From: Anaerolineales bacterium
GTDB lineage: Bacteria; Chloroflexota; Anaerolineae; Anaerolineales; Villigracilaceae
Assembly (NCBI GenBank): GCA_023382595.1
Contig: JAHDWB010000002.1
Coordinates: 391,107-455,106 of the forward strand
Length of the DNA: 64,000 nucleotides
Direction of reading: 5' to 3'
A model generated the notes under the pieces. The model ran no database searches and had not been told where the DNA came from. It saw only the letters and a program-made list of their open reading frames with translations. This document shows positions 44,210 to 51,756 of the stretch, in pieces. Every line of letters starts with the position of its first letter. The stretch's first letter is position 1. Position numbers and translations under genes: made by a program.

Positions 44210-44632
44210 ATGAGTAAATATCAGAGTTCAGTGGTAAAGACATCCAGACAGAAGGTCAAGGAACCGCATTTTGCCTGGCGCGGGATCGGATGTCTGATGA
44301 TGATCATCATTCCGATCATTTCCGCCACCGCCGGATATGAGACCGTTCAATATGGGCTCAATAACGGATGGGCGATCCCCTATCAATTACTGGGCACCCC
44401 GCGCTATCCTGAATTCTTTTATGCCTCCAACGGGTTGATGACCCTGCTGAGTCCGATCACGGCAACCCCCCATTTCTATGCCTACGCAGCGGCAACCATT
44501 CTGTACATGATCGTGCTCGGCGGCGTCGTGTCATTACTCTATGCGGTCGTCTACCGCATCGTCGGTCCCGCCAAATACGGACCGCTCGACGTGCCGCCTC
44601 CCAACATCAAATTCAAGAAATACAAACGATAG
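44210..44632 (+). CDS. Two-helix membrane protein inside the molybdenum hydroxylase operon
   Basis: The 140-residue protein has transmembrane segments at about 27-43 and 90-118 with a loop of about 45 residues between. I recognise no family. It lies 12 bases after the FAD/FeS gene and 7 bases before the molybdenum-subunit gene, so it is transcribed and probably translated with them. It could anchor the enzyme to the membrane or pass electrons to the quinone pool, but shows no haem or cofactor motif. Confidence 0.6.
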   Translation: MSKYQSSVVKTSRQKVKEPHFAWRGIGCLMMIIIPIISATAGYETVQYGLNNGWAIPYQLLGTPRYPEFFYASNGLMTLLSPITATPHFYAYAAATILYMIVLGGVVSLLYAVVYRIVGPAKYGPLDVPPPNIKFKKYKR

Positions 44633-44638
44633 GAAGCC

Positions 44639-46849
44639 ATGCAAAATCAATCTGTCGGCTCATCATACACGCGCGTGGATGCGCGCGGCAAAGTCACAGG
44701 CGAAACGCCCTACTCCGGCGACTTCGTCATGCCCGGCATGCTGCACATGAAGATCCTGTTCGCCGAACGCCCTCATGCCAGGGTCAAGGACATCCGCACG
44801 GAAAAGGCGCTTGCCGCGCCCGGTGTTGCAGCGGTCTACACGGCAAAGGACGTGCCCGTCAACGAGTACGGTTTGCAGATCCCAGACCAGCCCGTGTTAT
44901 GCGGACCCGGCGCATCCAAACCCTACACGGACATCGTCCGCTTCGTGGGCGATCAGGTCGCGGTCGTAGTGGCAGAGACCGAGGTCCAGGCGGAAGCGGC
45001 GCTGAAATTGATCGAGGTGGATTATGAAGACCTTCCGCCTCTGCTTGACCCGCTTACTGCCATGCGTCCCGATGCGCCCATCCTGCACCCGGACCGGGGC
45101 GACACCAACGTCTGCGTCCACTATAAGATCCGCAAGGGAAATGTGGACGAGGGTTTCGCCAATGCCTATGCGATCGTCGAGGGCGAGTATCAGACCCCGG
45201 TGCAGGAACATGCCTATCTCCAGCCCGAAGCGGGGCTTTCATATATAGATGAAGAAGGACGCATCGCCGTTGTGTGCGCCGGTCAATGGACGCATGCCGA
45301 CCGCAAATCCATCGCCCACGCAATTGACGTGCCCGAAGAACAGGTGCGCGTGATCTACCCCGCCATCGGCGGCGCGTTCGGCGGACGCGAAGACCTGTCG
45401 GTGCAAGCCGTGCTTGCCATGGCGACAATGAAATTAAAGAAGCCGGTGCGCATCATCTGGTCGCGCCGCGAATCCATGATCGGACACGGCAAACGCCACG
45501 CCGCCATCCTGCGCGCCCGCTGGGGCGCAACCCGGGACGGCAAACTGATCGCCGTTGAAAATGAGATCATCGGCGACGGCGGCGCATACATGTACACGTC
45601 CAACAAGGTGCTCGGCAATGCCGCCATCACATCCACGGGACCATACTACGTCCCGAACGTCAAAACGGATGTGTATGGCATCTACACCAATAACCTGCCC
45701 GGCGCTGCCTTCCGCGGGTTCGGCGCGCCGCAGGCGTTGTTCATGGCGGAGAGCCAGATGAACAAACTCGCCGAAAAACTCGGCATGGACCCGGTCGAAT
45801 TCCGCTTGAAGAATGCCCTGCGCGACGGCGATACGATGGGCGTCGGCACGCCTGCACCGGGACCGGTGAGCATCGTCAAGTGCATTGAAGAGGCGCGCGA
45901 CACGTTCAAATGGAAGAAGAAAAAGAACCGCGGACCGAAGACGTTGGACGGCGGAAAGAAAAATAAGTCGCCCATCGCGCGCGGGCGCGGATTTGCGGCA
46001 GGCTTCAAGAACGTCGGCTTCTCCTTCGGTTATCAAGAGAACTGCTGGGCGAAGGTCGAGATCCACGGCAACGGCAGCATGGAACGCGTCGTCCTGCATC
46101 ACGCCGGCGCGGAAGTTGGGCAGGGCACGCACACCGTCATGATCCAGATGGCGGCGCAGGTGTTGGGCGTCCCGGAAGCGAAGATCGAATTGAAGTCATC
46201 CGACTCTGCCACGCAGGGAAATCCCGGCTCGGCATCCGCTTCGCGCCTGACCTTCATGGCGGGCAACTCCATCAAGGGCGCGGCAGAGATGGCGCTCGAA
46301 AAATGGAACGCCGAGGAACGCCCGGCGATTGCCGAGTTCCAGTATCTTGCTCCGCGTACCACGCCCATGGACAAGGAAACCGGCTATTCCATGCCGAACT
46401 TCCAATATGCCTACGTTGCCCAGGGCGCGGAAGTGGAAGTGGACACGGAGACCGGTCACGTGCGCGTGCTGCGCATCACCTCCGCGGACGATGTCGGCAA
46501 AGCCATCAACCCGGAACTGGTTATCGGGCAGATCGAAGGCGCGGTCGTGCAGGCGCACGGCTATGCCGTGCTCGAGGAATACAAGACCAAGGACGGGCGC
46601 GTGCTGACCGACCAGCTCAGCACCTATCTCATCCCGACCATTTGGGATATTCCAGAAACAGTGGAATCCGTCCTCGTGGAAGTGCCGGACCCGAACGGAC
46701 CGTGGGGTGCGCGCGGTGTGGGCGAACTGCCCTACCTGCCCGTGGCGCCCGCCATCGCGGCGGCGATCCACGATGCGACCGGCGTATGGATCGACGAATT
46801 CCCGTTCACACCGGAACGCGTCCTGCGCGCGCTTGGGAAAATAAAATAA
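44639..46849 (+). CDS. Molybdopterin-binding catalytic subunit (CoxL/XdhA type)
   Basis: The 736-residue subunit shows VDARGKVTGETPYSGDF at the N-terminus, GGAFGGREDLSVQ and AFRGFGAPQ for molybdopterin contact, EVGQGTHTVMIQMAAQVLG and the C-terminal GARGVGELPYLPVAPA with the catalytic glutamate. The active-site loop does not show the AYRCSFR cysteine of carbon monoxide dehydrogenase, so an aldehyde, purine or other heterocycle is the more likely substrate. A Lys/Arg-rich insertion (about 418-450; KWKKKKNRGPKTLDGGKKNK) is unusual. Confidence 0.92.
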   Translation: MQNQSVGSSYTRVDARGKVTGETPYSGDFVMPGMLHMKILFAERPHARVKDIRTEKALAAPGVAAVYTAKDVPVNEYGLQIPDQPVLCGPGASKPYTDIVRFVGDQVAVVVAETEVQAEAALKLIEVDYEDLPPLLDPLTAMRPDAPILHPDRGDTNVCVHYKIRKGNVDEGFANAYAIVEGEYQTPVQEHAYLQPEAGLSYIDEEGRIAVVCAGQWTHADRKSIAHAIDVPEEQVRVIYPAIGGAFGGREDLSVQAVLAMATMKLKKPVRIIWSRRESMIGHGKRHAAILRARWGATRDGKLIAVENEIIGDGGAYMYTSNKVLGNAAITSTGPYYVPNVKTDVYGIYTNNLPGAAFRGFGAPQALFMAESQMNKLAEKLGMDPVEFRLKNALRDGDTMGVGTPAPGPVSIVKCIEEARDTFKWKKKKNRGPKTLDGGKKNKSPIARGRGFAAGFKNVGFSFGYQENCWAKVEIHGNGSMERVVLHHAGAEVGQGTHTVMIQMAAQVLGVPEAKIELKSSDSATQGNPGSASASRLTFMAGNSIKGAAEMALEKWNAEERPAIAEFQYLAPRTTPMDKETGYSMPNFQYAYVAQGAEVEVDTETGHVRVLRITSADDVGKAINPELVIGQIEGAVVQAHGYAVLEEYKTKDGRVLTDQLSTYLIPTIWDIPETVESVLVEVPDPNGPWGARGVGELPYLPVAPAIAAAIHDATGVWIDEFPFTPERVLRALGKIK

Positions 46850-46856
46850 CCTTGCA

Positions 46857-46915
46857 GGGGCACAGTGTTGCTGTGCCCCATAATCTAGTTAACGGCGCGG
46901 CGATACCGCGCCGTT
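46857..46915 (+). terminator. Pair of GC-rich hairpins after the molybdenum hydroxylase operon
   Basis: GGGGCACAG/CTGTGCCCC (46857-46865 with 46871-46879) and AACGGCGCGG/CCGCGCCGTT (46891-46900 with 46906-46915) are perfect stems with five-base loops. Neither has a T-run. They resemble dispersed intergenic repeats of this genome and probably act as attenuating or processing structures. Confidence 0.5.
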
Positions 46916-46925
46916 CCATTAACGA

Positions 46926-47801
46926 ATGCCCTTCCCTTATCTCGGTGAAACCAAAGAACTGAACGAATCCGCCCGCAACGCGCTGGGCGGATCGTTCGTT
47001 TCGCTTTCGGACGGGGTCACACACTACGAACTTGCCGGGAGGGACGAAGGCATCCCCGTCGTGCTGGTGCATGGATTTTCCGTACCATCCTTCATCTATG
47101 ACCCGACGTTCGAGTTTCTGGTCCGGTCGGGATTCCGCGTTCTGCGCTACGATCTCATCGGGCGCGGCTTCACGGATAAGCCAAAAATCCGGTATGATAT
47201 CCGCTCGTTCGTGAGACAGCTCAAGGACCTGCTGGACGCGCTCGACATGCCCCAAGTGGATCTGGTCGGGCTTTCGATGGGCGGACCCGTCACGGCGGCG
47301 TTCATCGAGAAGTATCCGCGCTATGTCCGCAGGCATGTGCTGATCGACCCGTCGGGCGCGAAGCGCGTCGAGTTGCCGAAAACGCTCAAGGTCGCGAAAC
47401 TGCCGATTCTGGGTGAACTGCTCATCGGTCTGTTCGGAAGCGGGAGCATGGTCAAGGGCATCGCATCGGACCTGTTCGATCCGGCGCTGGTGGAGGAGTT
47501 CCAGGAGAAATACAAAGCCCAGATGGAGTACAAGGGTTTCAAGCGCGCCATCCTTTCGACCATGCGCAGTGGGATGCTGGAATCGCTTTTGGAGACCTAC
47601 CGGAAACTGGGCGCGTTGAAGAAGCCGACCCTGCTCTTTTGGGGCGAGAACGATACGACCACGCCCTTCGCCGACCATGCGCTCATCCGCGAAGCCCTGC
47701 CCCACGCTGAGTTTCACGCCATCCCAAATTGCGGACACATCCCGCACTACGAAAAGCCGGATGTGGTCAACCCGATCCTGCTGGAGTTTTTATCGAGATG
47801 A
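46926..47801 (+). CDS. Alpha/beta-hydrolase
   Basis: The 291-residue hydrolase has the oxyanion block VLVHGFSVPSFIYDP, the nucleophile elbow GLSMGG with Ser117, an acid in WGENDTTTPF and His in IPNCGHIPHYEKP. It resembles the MhpC/lipase-like group of esterases and C-C hydrolases; the substrate is unknown. It begins a run of four genes joined by ATGA or TAATG overlaps (to 49823). Confidence 0.88.
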   Translation: MPFPYLGETKELNESARNALGGSFVSLSDGVTHYELAGRDEGIPVVLVHGFSVPSFIYDPTFEFLVRSGFRVLRYDLIGRGFTDKPKIRYDIRSFVRQLKDLLDALDMPQVDLVGLSMGGPVTAAFIEKYPRYVRRHVLIDPSGAKRVELPKTLKVAKLPILGELLIGLFGSGSMVKGIASDLFDPALVEEFQEKYKAQMEYKGFKRAILSTMRSGMLESLLETYRKLGALKKPTLLFWGENDTTTPFADHALIREALPHAEFHAIPNCGHIPHYEKPDVVNPILLEFLSR

Positions 47802-48292
47802 ACAAACAAGATATAGGACTGCTTTATCAATACAACGCCTGGGCGAACGCCTGTATTTTGACTGCCGCTTCGCGGGTGAGCGCGGAGCAATTTCTGGCGG
47901 ACGCTTCCTTCCCGTACGGCGGCCTGCGCGGCACACTGACGCATATCCTGTTCGCCGAGTGGATTTGGCGCATGCGCTGGACGGGCGAATCGCCCTCAGC
48001 GGGTTTCAAGCCCGAAGAGTTCGCGGACTTCCCAGCCCTGCACGCGCGCTGGCAGGCGGAAGAAAACGCGCTGAACGAGTTCGTCGCGTCGCTGACCGAT
48101 GAACGTTTGAACGCGAATTTCCAATACAAGAACACCAAAGGGGATGTCTTCGAAGCCGTGCTCTGGCAGGCGATGGCGCACGTCGTCAACCACGGCACAC
48201 AGCACAGGAGCGAAGCCGCCGCCATGCTGACCGGATTCGGTCACTCGCCCGGCGATATGGACATGATCCTGTTCCTGCGGGAGAAAAAATAA
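47798..48292 (+). CDS. DinB-family protein
   Basis: The 164-residue DinB protein has all three metal histidines visible: GTLTHILFAEWIW and VVNHGTQHRSEA. The N-terminus LLYQYNAWANACILTAA is typical of the family. It overlaps the hydrolase gene by ATGA and the next gene by TAATG. The function of the group is mostly unknown; thiol-dependent transfer chemistry is the common suggestion. Confidence 0.9.
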   Translation: MNKQDIGLLYQYNAWANACILTAASRVSAEQFLADASFPYGGLRGTLTHILFAEWIWRMRWTGESPSAGFKPEEFADFPALHARWQAEENALNEFVASLTDERLNANFQYKNTKGDVFEAVLWQAMAHVVNHGTQHRSEAAAMLTGFGHSPGDMDMILFLREKK

Positions 48293-49017
48293 TGCTTGAA
48301 AGGACGAAACAATACCTCACGAAAAACCGTCACAGCGTCGCCGTCTTTGTGATGCTGAACGTGGCATGTCTCGTTTGTATCTTGCTGGTGACGGCACGGG
48401 TGCTCTACACCGACTCCGTCCGGCACACGGGCTTGATCTGGAATCTCTTCCTCGCGTGGATCCCCTTCATCCTTGCCTCGGTCGCCCATGCCGTCTCGTG
48501 GAAGCGTCTCTGGCTGTACCTGATCCTGCCCTTCATTGCCCTGCTCTGGCTGTTGTTCTTCCCGAACGCGCCCTACATGCTGACCGACCTGCAGGACCTC
48601 GCCCGCTCGGGCGGCGTCGGCGCGCCGCTTTGGTACGATGTCATCATCGTCGTCTGGTGCTCGTGGACCGGCATGCTGTTGGGCGTGATCTCGCTCTATC
48701 ACATGCAGGATATCGTCCTGCGTACCTTCGGTCGCGCGGCGGGCTGGACCTTTGTCTTCGTCATCTCCGGCTTGAGTAGTTTCGGCATTTACATCGGTCG
48801 CTTCGTGCGCCTGAACTCGTGGGACATCCTGCAAAACCCCGCCGAGGTCACCCTGACCATCCTCGGTTTGGTCGTTGACCCGAGCATGCGCCTCGCCGCG
48901 TTCACCCTGCTGTACACCTTCTTCTTTTTGTTCATCTATCTGCTGTTGTACTCGTTCAGTCACATGCTGGACGAACAGTTGGGCAGGGTGAAGGAAATCG
49001 CAAAGGAAGGCGTATGA
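48292..49017 (+). CDS. DUF1361 membrane protein
   Basis: The 241-residue integral membrane protein has about seven helices and the DUF1361 signature NLFLAWIPFILA followed by LLFFPNAPYMLTDLQDL. No function is established for the family. It is translationally coupled at both ends (TAATG upstream, ATGA downstream) to the DinB gene and yqeB. Confidence 0.9.
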   Translation: MLERTKQYLTKNRHSVAVFVMLNVACLVCILLVTARVLYTDSVRHTGLIWNLFLAWIPFILASVAHAVSWKRLWLYLILPFIALLWLLFFPNAPYMLTDLQDLARSGGVGAPLWYDVIIVVWCSWTGMLLGVISLYHMQDIVLRTFGRAAGWTFVFVISGLSSFGIYIGRFVRLNSWDILQNPAEVTLTILGLVVDPSMRLAAFTLLYTFFFLFIYLLLYSFSHMLDEQLGRVKEIAKEGV

Positions 49018-49823
49018 ACCCTCTGATCTTGATCCGCGGGGGAGGCGATTTAGCCAGCGGTGTGGCGCTGCGCCTGTTCCGCGTCGGCTTTCAAATCGCC
49101 ATCCTCGAACTGGACAAGCCGCTCGCCGTGCGCCGCACCGTCAGTTTTTCGGAGGCGGTCTACGAAGGGACGCAAACCGTCGAAGGGGTGACCGCCCGCC
49201 TCGTGTCGGCAGACCAGTTCCAGGTCGCGTTGGAGGCGGGGGAGATCCCCGTCCTGATCGACCCGCAGGCGAACATCCTTCGCAACCAGTTCCTGACCAG
49301 CCCGCGCACGACCTTCCTTGTGGATGCGCGTCTGTTGAAGTCCGAGCCGGAGCCGTTGGCGGTGGAACTCCCGCTTCATATCGGACTTGGACCCGGGTTC
49401 TCCGCCGGGGACAATTGCCACGCTGTGATCGAAACCCGCCGCAGTCATACGCTCGGCAGGGTCTATTGGCAGGGACCCGCCCAACCCGACAGCGGACAGC
49501 CCGAAGGCGACCCCAAACGCGTCCTGCGCGCGCCGGTTTCGGGGAACGTCCAGCCGTTCAAGCAGATCGGGGAACTGTGCCGGGAGGGTGAACGCATCGC
49601 CAGCGTGAACGGAGGAGCGATCGTCAGCCCGTTCGACGGCGTGCTGCGCGGATTGATCCACCCGCGCGTGGACGTGCCCGCAGGCATGAAGGTCGGTGAC
49701 GTGGATCCGCGCAATGACCCCGCCATGTGCCGCATCGTTTCGGACAAGTCTCTGTCCATCGGCGGCGGTGTGTTGGAGGCGGTGCTGATCAAGTTGAGGG
49801 AAATGGAAGTGAATTCGGTGTAG
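49014..49823 (+). CDS. yqeB: YqeB-family selenium-dependent molybdenum hydroxylase accessory protein
   Basis: The 269-residue product begins with RGGGDLASGVALRLFRVGF, the Rossmann signature of the EF2563/YqeB family that accompanies selenium-dependent molybdenum hydroxylases. The second half has the beta-rich VLRAPVSGNVQPFKQIGELCREGERIA, a lipoyl/biotinyl-like fold. Its biochemical step is unproven. It is separated by 8 kb from the yqeC-mocA fusion but belongs to the same system. It ends a coupled gene run. Confidence 0.88.
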   Translation: MNPLILIRGGGDLASGVALRLFRVGFQIAILELDKPLAVRRTVSFSEAVYEGTQTVEGVTARLVSADQFQVALEAGEIPVLIDPQANILRNQFLTSPRTTFLVDARLLKSEPEPLAVELPLHIGLGPGFSAGDNCHAVIETRRSHTLGRVYWQGPAQPDSGQPEGDPKRVLRAPVSGNVQPFKQIGELCREGERIASVNGGAIVSPFDGVLRGLIHPRVDVPAGMKVGDVDPRNDPAMCRIVSDKSLSIGGGVLEAVLIKLREMEVNSV

Positions 49824-49930
49824 TTGATCCGCAGATGACGCAGATTGGGCAGATTTATAAAGAAAGAAGAAAGAGAATCTGCGGGTATCGGTGCAATCTG
49901 CGGATGAGAAAGAGGGGGATGTAAATTCGC
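49824..49930. repeat. ATCCGCAGAT-type intergenic repeat
   Basis: The gap after yqeB carries TTGATCCGCAGATGACGCAG, ATTGGGCAGATTTAT and, inverted, AATCTGCGG repeats. The same sequence type appears at 6929-6955, 32331-32360 and near 62960. It marks a dispersed intergenic repeat; no gene is supported. Confidence 0.5.
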
Positions 49931-50845
49931 CTAGCGCTTTGTCTTGAGCATTTCGCGGTCGAAGGTGGCGGGATTGGTGTACAGTCCCGCCCGTAACTGC
50001 ATGCGCGCCAGCCCCACGTCGTTCATGATGTGCTGGATGCCGTCGTATTCCGCGTCACACAGCAGGACGCCCAGATTGGCGCGCAGATCGAGACCGCGGT
50101 CGTGGTTTTCGAGGAAGCGCCGCATACTGTCGCGGACGCGCCCGGCAATACGCAGCGGGGCTTCGGGGTTGGGGATGTCCTCGATCAGCGTGAGAAAAAA
50201 TTCATCGTCCGGCGACCAAGCCATGGTGTCCGTAGGTCGAAGCGTCATGCGGAACTGGTCTGCCAGCCGCCGCAGGAAGTCGTTGTAGTCGTCCTCGTTG
50301 ACCAGTTTGCGGAAATCCGAGAGTTGGGCGACGTCGGCGAACAGCACACCGAAGCGGCGCAGGGAGCTTTGCTTGATGCGTTCGAGGGCGAAGGCGAGGC
50401 GCACGCTGAAGAAGCCGAGCGTGTACAAGCCGGTGACGTCCTCATGCGAGGGCTGGCGCAGTGCGCCTTGTGTGGCTTGCAGGCGTTGGACGAGGTTGCT
50501 GAGCTGGTTGATGTCCACCGGTTTGAGCAGCAGCAGGTCGGGTTCGACGGGCAGGCTGTCGGCATAGGGCGCATAGGCGGTGATGACCACGACCGGGACG
50601 CGTTTGAGGCGCTCGTTCTCGCGCATCCGTTTCAGGATCTCGACGCCGGAGAGGCTCGGCAGCTGCAGGTCGAGCAGGACGATGTTGGGCTGGATCGCCT
50701 CGAGGCGTTCCATGGCTTCCTTGCCGTCCAATACGATCTCGGTCTGGTAGCCCGCCACGTCCAGTACGTGCCGAAATAACGCGACGATGTCGCGGTCGTC
50801 TTCCACGATCAGTGCTAAAGGCTTTTCCATGTGCGGTTCATCCAA
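49931..50845 (-). CDS. Response regulator with inactive GGDEF-like output domain
   Basis: The 304-residue protein has a receiver domain (about 8-125) with D16/D17, phospho-acceptor Asp59 in IVLLDLQLPSLSG, and the lysine in LLLLKPVD. The output domain (about 135-300) follows the GGDEF pattern: DVTGLYTLGFFSVRLAFAL and RFGVLFADVAQLSDFRKLV. The catalytic GGDEF loop reads SPDDEF, so cyclic-di-GMP synthesis is not expected; it may bind a nucleotide or a partner. MEKPLALIVEDD at 50830 is the alternative start. No histidine kinase lies nearby. Confidence 0.85.
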   Translation of the reverse strand: MDEPHMEKPLALIVEDDRDIVALFRHVLDVAGYQTEIVLDGKEAMERLEAIQPNIVLLDLQLPSLSGVEILKRMRENERLKRVPVVVITAYAPYADSLPVEPDLLLLKPVDINQLSNLVQRLQATQGALRQPSHEDVTGLYTLGFFSVRLAFALERIKQSSLRRFGVLFADVAQLSDFRKLVNEDDYNDFLRRLADQFRMTLRPTDTMAWSPDDEFFLTLIEDIPNPEAPLRIAGRVRDSMRRFLENHDRGLDLRANLGVLLCDAEYDGIQHIMNDVGLARMQLRAGLYTNPATFDREMLKTKR

Positions 50846-50886
50846 AATGTGATTCTACTGTGTTGCGCCAGCCTGCACGCACTCCC

Positions 50887-50892
50887 ATTATA
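50887..50892 (-). promoter_or_regulatory. -10 element of the response regulator gene
   Basis: On the minus strand TATAAT lies 42 bases before the start codon, with an AT-poor region upstream and no clear -35. Confidence 0.45.
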
Positions 50893-50975
50893 CGACCTTC
50901 GCGCGCATTGTAAGGGCTGATTCCGTTACAAGAATCTTACTTTCTTACGCATGTATGCCTCCCCCAAATTTCCTA

Positions 50976-51004
50976 CTGACAAGGTTTCACCCCCCTTATA
51001 CAAT
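50976..51004 (+). promoter_or_regulatory. Promoter of the HU-like gene
   Basis: CTGACA (50976-50981) and TACAAT (50999-51004) are 17 bases apart; the transcript should start near 51011. Confidence 0.7.
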
Positions 51005-51012
51005 ATGGAAAG

Positions 51013-51059
51013 TCAGGGGGATACGGATGTCCTCCTGAGAAACCTTTTCCTATAGGAGG
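51013..51059 (+). promoter_or_regulatory. HU leader with hairpin and a segment complementary to the ribosome site
   Basis: TCAGGGGGA (51013-51021) pairs with TCCTCCTGA (51030-51038) over nine positions, one of them G-U. The CCTCCT inside the right arm (51031-51036) is also an exact complement of the ribosome site AGGAGG (51054-51059), so two mutually exclusive folds can be drawn, one hiding and one freeing the ribosome site. Confidence 0.55.
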
Positions 51060-51064
51060 CTAAA

Positions 51065-51472
51065 ATGGCAAGGATTCTACAAGCGGTAAACCTGTTCGGA
51101 CCCAAGCTGGAGTTGAAGACCACCGCCCAACTGGACGTGGTGGCGGAGTGGATGGCGATGCGCACCGGCTTGAACACCAGCGAGGTGATGATGGTCTTTC
51201 AGGAGATGAGCGACGCCCTGCTGCACTTCAACAAGGACGGCGTGCCGGTCAAGATTCCGGGCGTGGGGACGTTTACGCCCAGCATCAACCGCAACGGCGA
51301 GTTTTCGATCAACTTCCGCGCGGACATGGCGTTGAAGAACGGCATTAACTCCCCGAATGCGGTCCGCGCCGTGATCCGCAACAAGAACCACGTCGGCATC
51401 AGCAACGAGGCGTACAAGGAACTCTGGGATGCCGAATTCCCCGAAGACCCGCTCGAAATCCCTGAAGAGTAA
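51065..51472 (+). CDS. HU-like DNA-binding protein
   Basis: The 135-residue product has an HU/IHF-type core: TGLNTSEVMMVFQEMSDALLHFNKDGVPVKIPGVGTFTPSINRNGEF includes the helix pair and the beta-ribbon base GVGTF. An acidic C-terminal tail (FPEDPLEIPEE) and an N-terminal extension make it longer than HU (about 90). It is likely a nucleoid-associated or architectural protein. It has a consensus promoter, a perfect AGGAGG and a strong terminator, so it is probably well expressed. Confidence 0.8.
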   Translation: MARILQAVNLFGPKLELKTTAQLDVVAEWMAMRTGLNTSEVMMVFQEMSDALLHFNKDGVPVKIPGVGTFTPSINRNGEFSINFRADMALKNGINSPNAVRAVIRNKNHVGISNEAYKELWDAEFPEDPLEIPEE

Positions 51473-51482
51473 CCCCAAATGA

Positions 51483-51519
51483 GAGACAGCCGTCCACGCG
51501 GGCGGCTGTCTCCTTCTTT
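51483..51519 (+). terminator. Rho-independent terminator after the HU-like gene
   Basis: GAGACAGCCG (51483-51492) pairs perfectly with CGGCTGTCTC (51503-51512), followed by CTTCTTT. Confidence 0.8.
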
Positions 51520-51541
51520 ATTAGGCGCGGCAGCTTCGTAG

Positions 51542-51579
51542 GTCAGGTTTTTAACCTGACGCCCTCGGGAATTCGAGGG
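51542..51579. repeat. Two small intergenic palindromes
   Basis: GTCAGGTTTTTAACCTGAC (51542-51560) is a nearly perfect palindrome, and CCCTCGGGAATTCGAGGG follows. Both precede the phased 22-bp array and look like further dispersed intergenic repeats. Confidence 0.5.
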
Positions 51580-51587
51580 TTGGCAGG

Positions 51588-51692
51588 TTTGCTATATAGG
51601 AAAACCCCAGTTTGCTATATAGGAAAATTTAATTTGATAGGTAGCAAAATTTGGTTTGCTATATAGCAAAATCCAATTTGATAGGTAGCAAA
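51588..51692. repeat. Five phased 22-bp palindromic repeats upstream of hsdR
   Basis: Sixteen-base cores start at 51588, 51611, 51633, 51655 and 51677, a period of 23 then 22 bases (about two helical turns). The central form TTTGCTATATAGCAAA is a perfect palindrome. Units 1 and 2 read TTTGCTATATAGGAAA, unit 4 is the perfect form, units 3 and 5 read TTTGATAGGTAGCAAA. The array ends two bases before the -35 of the restriction operon, so it is most likely a cooperative protein-binding array controlling it. Confidence 0.8.
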
Positions 51693-51693
51693 G

Positions 51694-51724
51694 TTGCGAC
51701 CCCTGCCCCATCCTCGGCTATAAT
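51694..51724 (+). promoter_or_regulatory. Promoter of the type I restriction-modification operon
   Basis: TATAAT (51719-51724) with TTGCGA at 51694-51699, spacing 19. The -35 abuts repeat unit 5. The start codon of hsdR follows after about 25 bases of leader with CAGGGAAA before it. Confidence 0.6.
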
Positions 51725-51756
51725 ATCCGAATTCGTGGTTTTATTCAGGGAAATCC

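Noticed and set aside
44639..46849. Aerobic carbon monoxide dehydrogenase large subunit
   Set aside because: The characteristic AYRCSFR active-site cysteine loop is not seen, and the partner subunit order differs from coxMSL.
51588..51692. Short CRISPR array
   Set aside because: The units are 22-23 bases with only 6-7 bases between palindromic cores, no variable spacers and no cas genes.
51588..51724. Plasmid-type iterons/replication origin
   Set aside because: No rep or dnaA gene is nearby, and the array abuts a promoter of a restriction operon, so regulation is the simpler reading.
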